Assembly (NCBI GenBank): GCA_023436515.1 | Contig: JAEZIV010000021.1 | Span: forward strand, 1 to 5,030 | Origin: Bacillota bacterium | Lineage (GTDB): Bacteria > Bacillota > Clostridia > Acetivibrionales > DSM-1351 | Reading direction: 5' to 3' | Length of the DNA: 5,030 nucleotides | Part shown: one piece after another, positions 1-5,030 of the stretch | Layout of the letters: each line of letters opens with the position of its first letter | Numbering within the stretch: position 1 is the first letter of the stretch | The notes under the pieces: generated by a model | The model's database searches: none | Told to the model about the DNA's origin: nothing | The model's input: the letters and a program-made list of their open reading frames with translations, nothing else | Translations under genes and position numbers: made by a program

Positions 1-1002
1 AGCAACTATATTGTCAGCATCGTCCTGAAGCTTGTTTAATAATCTGTAAACTGGCTTAGTTTTGAAATATTTTGCAGCTAAATCAGCATAAGTCATTTCA
101 ATACCATCAAACATATCTTCTTCTTTATCAGTTAATTTCTTATCCAAAGAAGTAGCTATTAGCTTGTGGTATGAAGCAGCAGTTGCACTTACATCAGTTA
201 CTCTACCCATACTCTGTGAAATATGGAAGTAACGTGAATTCTGTCCAAACTGATCATAAGTTAAACCAAGAACTTCATTATACTTAGTATAATCCATTTT
301 TGCAGTATGATCATCAGCAGTTCCGGTATCATAGAGCTTCTTTGCCTGATAAGGACGTAAACCCTCTTTAGTTATTTGTTCAGGATATGCATTTGGGTCA
401 GCTGCTTTCTTAAATGCATCAGCTGTGATTAAATTAGTAGCCTGATGCTGACCATGTTCAGATAGTACATTGTTTGCGGAGTTGAATACTACATCAGGTC
501 TGTATGTACGGATAGCACGTACCATACGTTCGGTAACCTTATCAACATCCCAGATTGCCATTGATTCTTCACCCAATTTTGAGAAACCGAAGTCAATTGC
601 TGTGTTGTCATATTCCTCACTTAAAACAACAAGTTCTCCACCAATTAAATCCATAGCCTCCTGAAGCTCTCTTGCGCGGACTGCACTATACGCGAATCCT
701 GCTTCGCTACCTATAGCATTTTGTCCACCTGCACCATAAGTAGTGATTACTGCAACAGTTTCTGCTCCTTTTTCAAGTAAGCAGTAGGACAGCAATGAAT
801 TTCTTTCATCGTCTGGATGAGCACCGGTATCCATTATTGTTGAGACACCAGTTATTTGCTTAATAGCCATCCACAACTTTTCAGCACCTCTGTTATTAGT
901 GTTGAGAGTCGCAGAAGTATCAGCAGGTGATGCAATTGTTACTGATAGTGCGAGAGTCAGAGCAGCAGCGATAGTCCGACAAAGTTTTTTACCCATCTTC
1001 AT
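1..1002 (-). CDS. Exported PIG-L/LmbE-family N-acetylglucosaminyl deacetylase-like protein, C-terminus cut by window edge
   Basis: This frame is open from an ATG at 1002 to base 1, giving 334 residues with no stop, so the 3' part lies outside the window. Residues 1-31 look like a Sec signal peptide: K-rich start, hydrophobic stretch at about 11-24, and possible cleavage after A27 or A31, which implies an exported enzyme. The catalytic fold follows. AHPDDE at 61-66 supplies the expected zinc ligands H62 and D65 and the general base D64. HGQH at 183-186 supplies the second-shell histidine H183 and zinc ligand H186, by analogy with MshB. YGAGGQNAIG at 89-98, DFGFSK at 137-142 and RPDVV at 168-172 match the large secreted branch of PIG-L proteins, which often carry extra C-terminal domains. 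The family removes acetyl from N-acetyl-sugar substrates; the substrate here is unknown. The start is set by AGAGGAG at 1011-1017, 8 bases upstream; a second ATG at 996 is spaced less well. The gene lies downstream of the ROK regulator on the same strand. Confidence 0.9.
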   Translation of the reverse strand, partial: MKMGKKLCRTIAAALTLALSVTIASPADTSATLNTNNRGAEKLWMAIKQITGVSTIMDTGAHPDDERNSLLSYCLLEKGAETVAVITTYGAGGQNAIGSEAGFAYSAVRARELQEAMDLIGGELVVLSEEYDNTAIDFGFSKLGEESMAIWDVDKVTERMVRAIRTYRPDVVFNSANNVLSEHGQHQATNLITADAFKKAADPNAYPEQITKEGLRPYQAKKLYDTGTADDHTAKMDYTKYNEVLGLTYDQFGQNSRYFHISQSMGRVTDVSATAASYHKLIATSLDKKLTDKEEDMFDGIEMTYADLAAKYFKTKPVYRLLNKLQDDADNIVA

Positions 1003-1042
1003 TTAAATCTCTCCTCTTATTATATTTTTCTGTAGCCTCAAG

Positions 1043-1071
1043 ATATTAATCTAAAGAGCTATAACAGACAA
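1043..1071 (-). promoter_or_regulatory. Candidate SigA promoter for the PIG-L gene
   Basis: On the minus strand TTGTCT (1066-1071) is separated by 17 bases from TAATAT (1043-1048). Each hexamer matches four of six consensus positions, so this is only a moderate promoter by eye. It would start transcription near 1036, leaving a leader of about 34 bases with the AGAGGAG ribosome binding site. Its -35 box lies 6 bases from the perfect palindrome at 1078-1104. In such AT-rich DNA another promoter could be used, or the gene could be read through from the ROK gene. Confidence 0.4.
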
Positions 1072-1077
1072 CTTAAT

Positions 1078-1104
1078 ATTAATTAATAAAGTTTATTAAT
1101 TAAT
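1078..1104. promoter_or_regulatory. Perfect 27-bp palindrome, candidate ROK operator
   Basis: ATTAATTAATAAA, a central G, then TTTATTAATTAAT: 13-bp arms match without a mismatch around base 1091. It lies between the ROK stop and the PIG-L start, just upstream of the candidate PIG-L -35 box. The right arm contains TTTATTAATTAA (1092-1103), which occurs again at 2358-2369 in the ROK promoter region. AT-rich palindromes are typical operators for ROK regulators such as Mlc and NagC; that this one binds the neighbouring ROK protein is inference. No run of T follows on either strand, and the stem is all A/T, so it is not a credible terminator. Confidence 0.6.
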
Positions 1105-1173
1105 TGCGTATTAGAATAGAACATACTATCAAAGAAAAACTTATAAAATTTATTGAACTTAGACTTGAAATTT

Positions 1174-2301
1174 TTAATTATGTGACAAGAAGATGTTTTT
1201 TATGTACTCACTTGTTATAAGATGCGATGTACCAATAATACCTGGTTCATCACATTTACGTAAATCAATTTTTACATCTAAACCAGATAGTTTTTGGAAT
1301 TGATCAGATACCGCCATTACTAATTCCTTTCCTAGCATATCAACAATAATACCACCAAGGACAACTTGATTTACATCAACAATACTAATTATATTCAATA
1401 TTGTTTTTCCCATATATGGAGAAATATAGTTAATAATTTCGGTAATATTTGATTTATTTTTAACTCTGTCATCAAAATCTTTATACCTTGATATTAATGC
1501 ATGCAGATTTATTAATGATTCCAAGGAGCCCGGAGAACCAGCAGAAGTTTTACAACTATCATCGTAAACAAGGTAGCCTATTTCTCCGGCTATGAAATGC
1601 TTACCAAAGCGCAGCTTTCCATCGAGTATTATGCCGCTGCCGAGACCGGTACCTAAGGATATGTAAACTAAGTCTTCCTTCTTAAGATTTCTAGTGATAT
1701 ATTCTCCTATAGCTGCCGCGTTAACATCATTGCACACATAAACAGAGATGTTTAATGCTTCCTTGATTTTTTCTGTTATATTTTGCAAAGGATAGGTATT
1801 AACTCCAACAAGTGGTCCTAATCTTATCTCATCATTATCTAAATCTACTGCACCGGGGAGACCAAGACCTATCCCGTGAATTTTGTTTCTCGGAATTCCT
1901 GATTCCTTAATCAGACTCTCCGCATTCTCTATTAAAACATGGGTTATAACATTTTCAAAGTCATTTTCAACATGTATTGTTTTTTTATGAATAACTTCAC
2001 TGTTAACATTAACTATTCCCATTTTGAGATAATCACCTTCGTACTCTACACCAATAGAATAAGCGAAGTTTGGATTAAACTTTAACATTTGTGGTTTCCT
2101 GCCAAGAGCTGACTGACCCTCTCCGGCATTGATTATGAAGCCATTATCGCATAAATAGTTTGTAATCTTAAGAACAGTAGGCGCACTGATGCCTGTAAGT
2201 TGTGTTATTTCGGAGCGAGAAATTTCGCCAACACTTGCTATCAGATCAAATACGGTTTTTCGATTCATATCTCTCAAGTTAGAAGCTATGTAAGGTTTCA
2301 T
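1174..2301 (-). CDS. ROK-family transcriptional repressor (XylR/NagC-like), 375 aa
   Basis: Complete gene with the usual length for ROK repressors. Residues about 12-72 form a winged helix-turn-helix: RSEITQLTGISAPTVLKITN at 29-48 is the DNA-contacting unit, and GRKPQMLKFNP at 67-77 is the wing-to-ROK linker typical of XylR/NagC-type repressors. The ROK domain (about 80-365) shows GIGLGLPGAVD at 143-153, CNDVNAAAIGEY at 190-201 with the kinase-type Asp at 192, and SLGTGLGSGIILDGKL at 215-230. Two hallmarks are missing. The DxGxT phosphate loop reads GVEYEGDYLKMG (84-95), and the CxCGxxGCxE zinc site is reduced to CKTSAGSPGSLE (250-261). GEIGH is GEIGY (239-243). These changes argue for a sugar-sensing regulator without kinase activity. 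The ribosome binding site is weak (GTGAG at 2309-2313, 7-base spacing). Its own consensus promoter lies at 2374-2402. The likely ligand is a sugar or sugar phosphate, not identifiable here; targets may include itself and the PIG-L gene. Confidence 0.93.
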   Translation of the reverse strand: MKPYIASNLRDMNRKTVFDLIASVGEISRSEITQLTGISAPTVLKITNYLCDNGFIINAGEGQSALGRKPQMLKFNPNFAYSIGVEYEGDYLKMGIVNVNSEVIHKKTIHVENDFENVITHVLIENAESLIKESGIPRNKIHGIGLGLPGAVDLDNDEIRLGPLVGVNTYPLQNITEKIKEALNISVYVCNDVNAAAIGEYITRNLKKEDLVYISLGTGLGSGIILDGKLRFGKHFIAGEIGYLVYDDSCKTSAGSPGSLESLINLHALISRYKDFDDRVKNKSNITEIINYISPYMGKTILNIISIVDVNQVVLGGIIVDMLGKELVMAVSDQFQKLSGLDVKIDLRKCDEPGIIGTSHLITSEYIKNIFLSHN

Positions 2302-2357
2302 AATTTATCTCACTATACATTATTTATTTTAATGCTAGAAATGATTTATATAGAACA

Positions 2358-2375
2358 TTTATTAATTAAATTAAT
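2358..2375. promoter_or_regulatory. AT-rich palindrome at the ROK transcription start, candidate autoregulatory operator
   Basis: ATTAATT, A, AATTAAT at 2361-2375 is a perfect 7-1-7 palindrome touching the ROK -10 box (2374-2379) and covering the expected start site near 2367. Together with the preceding TTT it contains TTTATTAATTAA (2358-2369), the same 12 bases as at 1092-1103 in the 27-bp palindrome upstream of the PIG-L gene. A protein bound here would block RNA polymerase. Chance is a real alternative because the region is almost pure A/T. Confidence 0.4.
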
Positions 2376-2402
2376 TATATAACCGTATTATGGTTATGTC
2401 AA
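2374..2402 (-). promoter_or_regulatory. Exact consensus SigA promoter of the ROK gene
   Basis: On the minus strand TTGACA (2397-2402) and TATAAT (2374-2379) are both perfect consensus hexamers with the ideal 17-base spacer. AT-rich DNA upstream could act as an UP element. Transcription should begin near 2367, leaving a leader of about 65 bases before the ATG at 2301. A perfect promoter in front of a repressor gene usually means that expression is held down by an operator, and two operator-like repeats overlap this promoter. Confidence 0.85.
2379..2397. promoter_or_regulatory. Inverted repeat filling the ROK promoter spacer, candidate operator
   Basis: ATAACC (2379-2384) and GGTTAT (2392-2397) are exact reverse complements separated by 7 bases. 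The 19-bp element spans the whole spacer between the -35 and -10 hexamers, and its outer bases belong to the hexamers themselves. This is a classic operator position. It differs from the TTTATTAATTAA motif, so it may bind another regulator or form part of a compound ROK site. Confidence 0.5.
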
Positions 2403-2437
2403 CATTCTAATCATTTATTTTTGTTCCCCAAAGCCAC

Positions 2438-2475
2438 AAAAAAATGAGACTGCTCGGCTTAACTCGAGCAGCCCC
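2438..2475 (-). terminator. Rho-independent terminator of the GH43 gene
   Basis: Read on the minus strand, GGGGCTGCTCG pairs with CGAGCAGTCTC across an 8-base loop (AGTTAAGC): 11 pairs including two G-T wobbles, with a perfect 7-bp core. It is followed at once by ATTTTTTT. It lies 22 bases after the GH43 stop and just upstream of the ROK promoter, so it ends the GH43 message and separates the two transcription units. Confidence 0.9.
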
Positions 2476-2497
2476 TTCTTGAAGCTAGCAGGAATTT

Positions 2498-3913
2498 TTA
2501 TTCTAGTGTAAAGGATGCCAGACTGGGGCTTCCGTACCCTGTATAGGTGAAATATAAGGCCTGTACACCGTCTGGTATGGCAATGTCGGAGGAGTACTCA
2601 GTCCAGACATTTGTAAAGCCTACAGGAATACTCCCGAGAGACTCTCCGTTCCAGGCTGTTTTTACCTCAAAGGCTCCTTTACAATATCCACGAACCTTGA
2701 TACTGACCTTACGTATTCCTTTGCAGTCAAAGTACTTAAAGCCGGCCGTAGCTGTATCCTTCATATTGGCAATATATCCGGCTTCCTCATCTCCGTCTTT
2801 GCCCTCCTGAGTAATCTTGGGGAACTGAGGGCCCATCCAGGCTCCGGTACAATCTGTGTAAACCGATTCTTCCTTGCAGAAAAGGTTACATGCAATATAA
2901 GCAGGATATTCGCCCTTACCGGTTAAGGGTCCACCATTTGCACCACAGGAGGTCATCTCTACCTGGGGGATAGTACCATCCTCAAGGAACTTAATTTCCT
3001 GAATACAGCCCTGTCTGCTGAAATTTGTGCCATGTGTGTGCCTGTGATAGAAAATATACCACTTCCCATTGATCTCAACAATGCTTCCATGATTGTTTCC
3101 ACCGTAATACATGGGTTTTTCAGCAGGCTTGTAAGTATCGATACCACGGTCATTGTTGCTCACAATAACACCCTTATATTCAAACCCCTTTGTAGGGTGT
3201 TTACTTGTAGCATAACAAAGCTCATGCATAACTATTGATGAATAGATTAAATAATAGGTATCACCCTTTTTTCTTATAGAAGGAGCCTCGAAGAACTGAT
3301 GTCCTTCATAGCCGCTGCCCTGACTGTAAGGTTCACTAGGTGCTACGATAACGGTATCCTCCAAGATGGTTAGCATATCAGATCCAAGAACAGTTGCCAT
3401 GGCCCCGGTTCTTGATTTATCTCCCTTTCCACAGAAGCCTGTATATAAATAGGTTCTATCTCCTTCGGTCAATACACCCGGATCAAATTGAGGTTCGTCG
3501 CCCTTTCTTTCTCCCAGACGGGTTCCGTCAGCATAGTGAACATAACCGTAGAACTCATATTTCCCTGCAGGAGTATCACAAACAGCTACTGAAACAACAG
3601 GTACCTTATCAAGTACGTAATACAGATAAAATCTTCCGTCAGGACCAACGGTAACATCAGGAGCATAAAGGCACATACGCCCGTCCGGATTGAGGGGATC
3701 ATCTGTTTTATTGTATATCACACCTTCGTATTGCCAGTTGCCGAGGTCATCTACAGGTGCTGACCAGCATACATAATCGCCTAGGCAATAAACATGGCCG
3801 TTAAAAAGGTCATGGGAGCCATAAACATAAACTCTATCACCAAATACATAGGGTTCTCCATCGGGAATATACTCCCAGGAAGGAAGATAAGGATTAAATG
3901 CTTGTTTTTTCAT
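2498..3913 (-). CDS. Cytoplasmic GH43-family glycoside hydrolase with C-terminal CBM6-like domain, 471 aa
   Basis: Probable alpha-L-arabinofuranosidase or beta-xylosidase acting on hemicellulose-derived oligosaccharides. Residues 1 to about 335 are the GH43 five-bladed propeller. The expected catalytic triad is present by position: base D18 in IPDGEP (16-21), pKa-modulating D144 in FDPGVL (143-148), and general acid E209 in FFEAPSI (207-213), with spacings like those of characterised GH43 enzymes. LYAPDV at 82-87 and NNHGS at 273-277 match the conserved propeller motifs; H275 is the likely metal-site histidine. Residues about 345-471 resemble a CBM6-type beta-sandwich (KVSIKVRGYCKGAFEVKTAW, then LYFTYTG near the end). 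There is no signal peptide and about 13 cysteines, so it should work in the cytoplasm on imported substrate. The start is ATG at 3913 with AGGAGAGTAGG upstream. The gene is monocistronic, divergent from the AraC-type regulator that probably activates it, and visibly more GC-rich than its neighbours. The exact substrate and subfamily cannot be read from the sequence. Confidence 0.92.
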   Translation of the reverse strand: MKKQAFNPYLPSWEYIPDGEPYVFGDRVYVYGSHDLFNGHVYCLGDYVCWSAPVDDLGNWQYEGVIYNKTDDPLNPDGRMCLYAPDVTVGPDGRFYLYYVLDKVPVVSVAVCDTPAGKYEFYGYVHYADGTRLGERKGDEPQFDPGVLTEGDRTYLYTGFCGKGDKSRTGAMATVLGSDMLTILEDTVIVAPSEPYSQGSGYEGHQFFEAPSIRKKGDTYYLIYSSIVMHELCYATSKHPTKGFEYKGVIVSNNDRGIDTYKPAEKPMYYGGNNHGSIVEINGKWYIFYHRHTHGTNFSRQGCIQEIKFLEDGTIPQVEMTSCGANGGPLTGKGEYPAYIACNLFCKEESVYTDCTGAWMGPQFPKITQEGKDGDEEAGYIANMKDTATAGFKYFDCKGIRKVSIKVRGYCKGAFEVKTAWNGESLGSIPVGFTNVWTEYSSDIAIPDGVQALYFTYTGYGSPSLASFTLE

Positions 3914-3920
3914 ATTTTTA

Positions 3921-3931
3921 CCTACTCTCCT
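3921..3931 (-). promoter_or_regulatory. Ribosome binding site of the GH43 gene
   Basis: The minus strand reads AGGAGAGTAGG, then 7 bases, then ATG. The strong AGGAG part sits 13 bases from the start codon, longer than usual; AGTAGG is closer and may be the functional part. No other in-frame start fits better, and the protein begins at the expected point just before the catalytic Asp. Confidence 0.65.
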
Positions 3932-3948
3932 TTATTTTTATCATTTGT

Positions 3949-3977
3949 AGAATATCACCAGATTACATAATAGTCAA
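3949..3977 (-). promoter_or_regulatory. SigA promoter of the GH43 gene, with extended -10
   Basis: On the minus strand TTGACT (3972-3977, five of six consensus) is 17 bases from TATTCT (3949-3954, four of six). The latter is preceded by TGA, giving an extended TGn -10 element. Transcription would begin near 3942 with a leader of about 29 bases. The imperfect -10 box suits activation by a regulator bound upstream. Confidence 0.65.
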
Positions 3978-3980
3978 TTA

Positions 3981-4015
3981 TTGTGGCATGCCTAAGGCGT
4001 TATGGGAGCATGTTT
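3981..4015. promoter_or_regulatory. Candidate AraC-type operator between the divergent promoters
   Basis: GCATG occurs at 3986-3990 and 4008-4012 in direct orientation, 22 bases apart, with flanking matches giving TnGnnGCATGnnT for both copies. AraC-family proteins bind direct half-sites about two helical turns apart. The pair sits just upstream of both -35 boxes (3972-3977 and 4017-4022), as expected for an activator serving both genes. The same stretch holds small palindromes, GGCATGCC (3985-3992) and GCCTAAGGC (3990-3998), which offer an alternative reading. It is the most GC-rich patch of the spacer. Function is inferred from position only. Confidence 0.35.
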
Positions 4016-4016
4016 G

Positions 4017-4045
4017 TTGAGATTAGACTAATTGTGATGTATAAA
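4017..4045 (+). promoter_or_regulatory. SigA promoter of the AraC-family gene
   Basis: TTGAGA (4017-4022) and TATAAA (4040-4045) each match five of six consensus bases with an ideal 17-base spacer. Transcription would begin around 4051-4053, giving a leader of about 79 bases before the ATG at 4131. A weaker overlapping option is TTGTGA (4032-4037), 18 bases, TATATT (4056-4061). Either way the message begins downstream of the ATG at 4047. Confidence 0.65.
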
Positions 4046-4121
4046 TATGTTATATTATATTTATACATTTGCATTAGTATATTTACTGGACAATAAAACA
4101 ATATTCAAGAAGAAGGGTTAC

Positions 4122-4127
4122 AAGGAG
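4122..4127 (+). promoter_or_regulatory. Ribosome binding site fixing the AraC-family start
   Basis: AAGGAG is followed by AAC and ATG at 4131. The spacing is a little short, but it is the only strong site near a start codon in this frame. GAAGGG at 4112-4117 may help. The earlier in-frame ATG at 4047 has no such site. Confidence 0.75.
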
Positions 4128-4130
4128 AAC

Positions 4131-4922
4131 ATGAAACAGGGGAATCACTACATACATGATGAGCTGAATTGCATATACTCCGGACATAAGCCAAGGAATT
4201 TGCATAGCTGGGGCCCGGGGGTTCGAGATATTTATGCTTTGCATTACATAATCTCCGGTAAAGGATATTTGGAGACAAATAATGTGAAATATGAAATCAA
4301 AGAGGGTGAGAGCTTTTTAATATTTCCAAACACTGAAATACATTATTATCCTGATATGAATGATCCGTGGGAGTATATCTGGATTGAATTTAACGGTGAC
4401 GAAGCCTTACGCCTGCTTTCCATGACCAGCCTGTCACGTGAAAATCCGGTTGCACAAATTTTTCCTGTAGGAATGGAGCACATGTTCAAAATAATGGATA
4501 ATGACAACTTGAAGCCTTATGAAAAGGAACGCACCAACGCAAGACTCCGTATTCTTCTTTCCTATTATATGGAGTATTATCCCAAAGCTACAAATGTGGT
4601 AAAAAAGGATTATGTTATAACAGTACTTAACTATATTAAGAATAATTATTGGAAAACATCATTAACTGTAGCTGATATTGTTAAGGCGGTTAAGATTGAG
4701 AGGACCTATTTATATAAACTATTCAAGAAAGGAACAGGAATGCCCATATTAAGTTATCTAACCTCCTATAGAGTAAAATGTGCATGTGCGCTGCTCAAAG
4801 CTACTGACTTAACAATAAAATCCATAGCCTATTCTGTTGGTTTTGAGGACCAGATGCACTTCTCCAAGGTGTTCAAAAAGTATGCAAGCTGCTCTCCCTC
4901 AGAATATCGTTTCCGGAAATAA
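4131..4922 (+). CDS. AraC-family transcriptional regulator with cupin sensor domain, 263 aa
   Basis: Residues about 20-95 form an AraC-type cupin sugar-sensing domain: the stretch from DIYALHYIISGKG (33-45) through EGESFLIFPN (58-67) and WEYIWIEF (80-87) is typical. Residues 160-263 hold the two helix-turn-helix units: LTVADIVKAVKIERTYLYKLFKK (178-200), then TIKSIAYSVGFEDQMHFSKVFKKY around 228-251, ending in the family signature SPSEYRFRK. About 260-290 residues is normal for the family. The start at 4131 is preferred over the in-frame ATG at 4047 because it has AAGGAG upstream, the promoter start site falls near 4052, and the 28 extra residues (MLYYIYTFALVYLL and on) read like translated AT-rich leader. 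It is divergent from the GH43 gene, probably its direct target, and probably autoregulated through the shared spacer. The inducer is likely arabinose, xylose or a short oligosaccharide, inferred from the neighbour only. Confidence 0.92.
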   Translation: MKQGNHYIHDELNCIYSGHKPRNLHSWGPGVRDIYALHYIISGKGYLETNNVKYEIKEGESFLIFPNTEIHYYPDMNDPWEYIWIEFNGDEALRLLSMTSLSRENPVAQIFPVGMEHMFKIMDNDNLKPYEKERTNARLRILLSYYMEYYPKATNVVKKDYVITVLNYIKNNYWKTSLTVADIVKAVKIERTYLYKLFKKGTGMPILSYLTSYRVKCACALLKATDLTIKSIAYSVGFEDQMHFSKVFKKYASCSPSEYRFRK

Positions 4923-4935
4923 GCATACAATAAAA

Positions 4936-4976
4936 GAGGAGTGGACCTGTCGGTAATCCATTCCTCCTTGCTTTTA
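4936..4976 (+). terminator. Terminator after the AraC-family gene, possibly bidirectional
   Basis: GAGGAGTGGA (4936-4945) pairs with TCCATTCCTC (4957-4966): 10 pairs including one G-T wobble around an 11-base loop. On the plus strand the tail is CTTGCTTTTA, an imperfect U-tract. On the minus strand the same stem, now with one A-C mismatch, runs directly into TTTTATT. It begins 14 bases after the stop codon. It probably ends the AraC message and perhaps also a convergent gene from the right. Confidence 0.75.
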
Positions 4977-5030
4977 ACATTATTTTATTTCATGGAAGAC
5001 ATTAGTAGCAATACATAATAACTCTGAGGA
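4977..5030. other. Window end, no gene proven; possible tail of a convergent gene
   Basis: No start codon with a ribosome binding site is visible here. On the minus strand one frame is open from the right edge to TAA at 4980-4982 (16 codons, ending HEIK), just before the hairpin at 4936-4966. A second frame is open for 14 codons (ending SSMK). Such short open frames are weak evidence, but a minus-strand gene ending here would fit the two-sided terminator. Confidence 0.2.

Noticed and set aside
470..664. Plus-strand open frame of 64 codons
   Set aside because: It lies fully inside the PIG-L gene on the opposite strand, which has clear catalytic motifs; the plus-strand product has no recognisable features.
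1003..1173. Search for a riboswitch, small RNA or catabolite-repression (cre) site in the PIG-L leader
   Set aside because: Apart from the palindrome, promoter and ribosome binding site I see no GC-paired structure and no convincing cre match.
1145..1174. AT-only hairpin (AAAATTT, 16-base loop, AAATTTT on the minus strand) at the ROK stop codon
   Set aside because: Seven A-T pairs with a long loop are too weak for a terminator, and the T run after it is separated; I therefore leave open read-through from the ROK gene into the PIG-L gene.
2200..2382. Plus-strand open frame of 60 codons crossing the ROK start
   Set aside because: It overlaps the helix-turn-helix coding region and the ROK promoter antisense; no ribosome binding site or recognisable protein.
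2547..3654. Several open frames (60-90 codons) on both strands inside the GH43 gene
   Set aside because: They are shadows of the GH43 coding sequence, whose frame carries the full catalytic triad and a C-terminal domain.
1..5030. CRISPR array, insertion sequence, tRNA or phage signature
   Set aside because: No repeated units of suitable length, no transposase or integrase motifs, no tRNA-like arms; all long frames are accounted for by the four genes.

Overview
The window looks like part of a low-GC Bacillota genome, most likely class Clostridia and Lachnospiraceae-like. This is inferred from AT-rich spacers, strong purine-rich ribosome binding sites, SigA-type promoters and the gene families present; no rRNA or marker gene fixes the taxon. 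The content is a carbohydrate-utilisation neighbourhood of four genes. I see no mobile element, tRNA, rRNA or CRISPR array.

Layout. (1) 1-1002, minus: the first 334 codons of an exported PIG-L/LmbE-type deacetylase that runs off the left edge. (2) 1003-1173: its leader, with a candidate promoter and a perfect 27-bp palindrome. (3) 1174-2301, minus: a complete ROK-family transcriptional repressor with an N-terminal winged helix and a degenerate sugar-kinase domain. (4) 2302-2497: the ROK promoter, an exact consensus TTGACA-17-TATAAT with an inverted repeat in its spacer and an AT-rich palindrome at the start site, then a strong terminator serving the next gene. (5) 2498-3913, minus: a cytoplasmic GH43 glycosidase with a C-terminal CBM6-like domain. 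(6) 3914-4130: a divergent control region with two back-to-back promoters and a candidate AraC-type operator. (7) 4131-4922, plus: an AraC-family regulator with a cupin sensor domain, followed by a possibly bidirectional terminator.

How the parts fit. The GH43/AraC pair is the classic arrangement in which a sugar-sensing AraC protein switches on a divergently transcribed glycosidase that cleaves imported arabinoxylan- or arabinan-type oligosaccharides. The ROK/PIG-L pair looks like a second module. A 12-base word, TTTATTAATTAA, forms part of the 27-bp palindrome upstream of the deacetylase and recurs at the ROK promoter, so the ROK protein may repress both itself and the deacetylase. A terminator separates the two modules. 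I see no wholly new system. The points most worth testing are the shared operator, the ROK protein's lost zinc and phosphate motifs, and the corrected start of the AraC gene.
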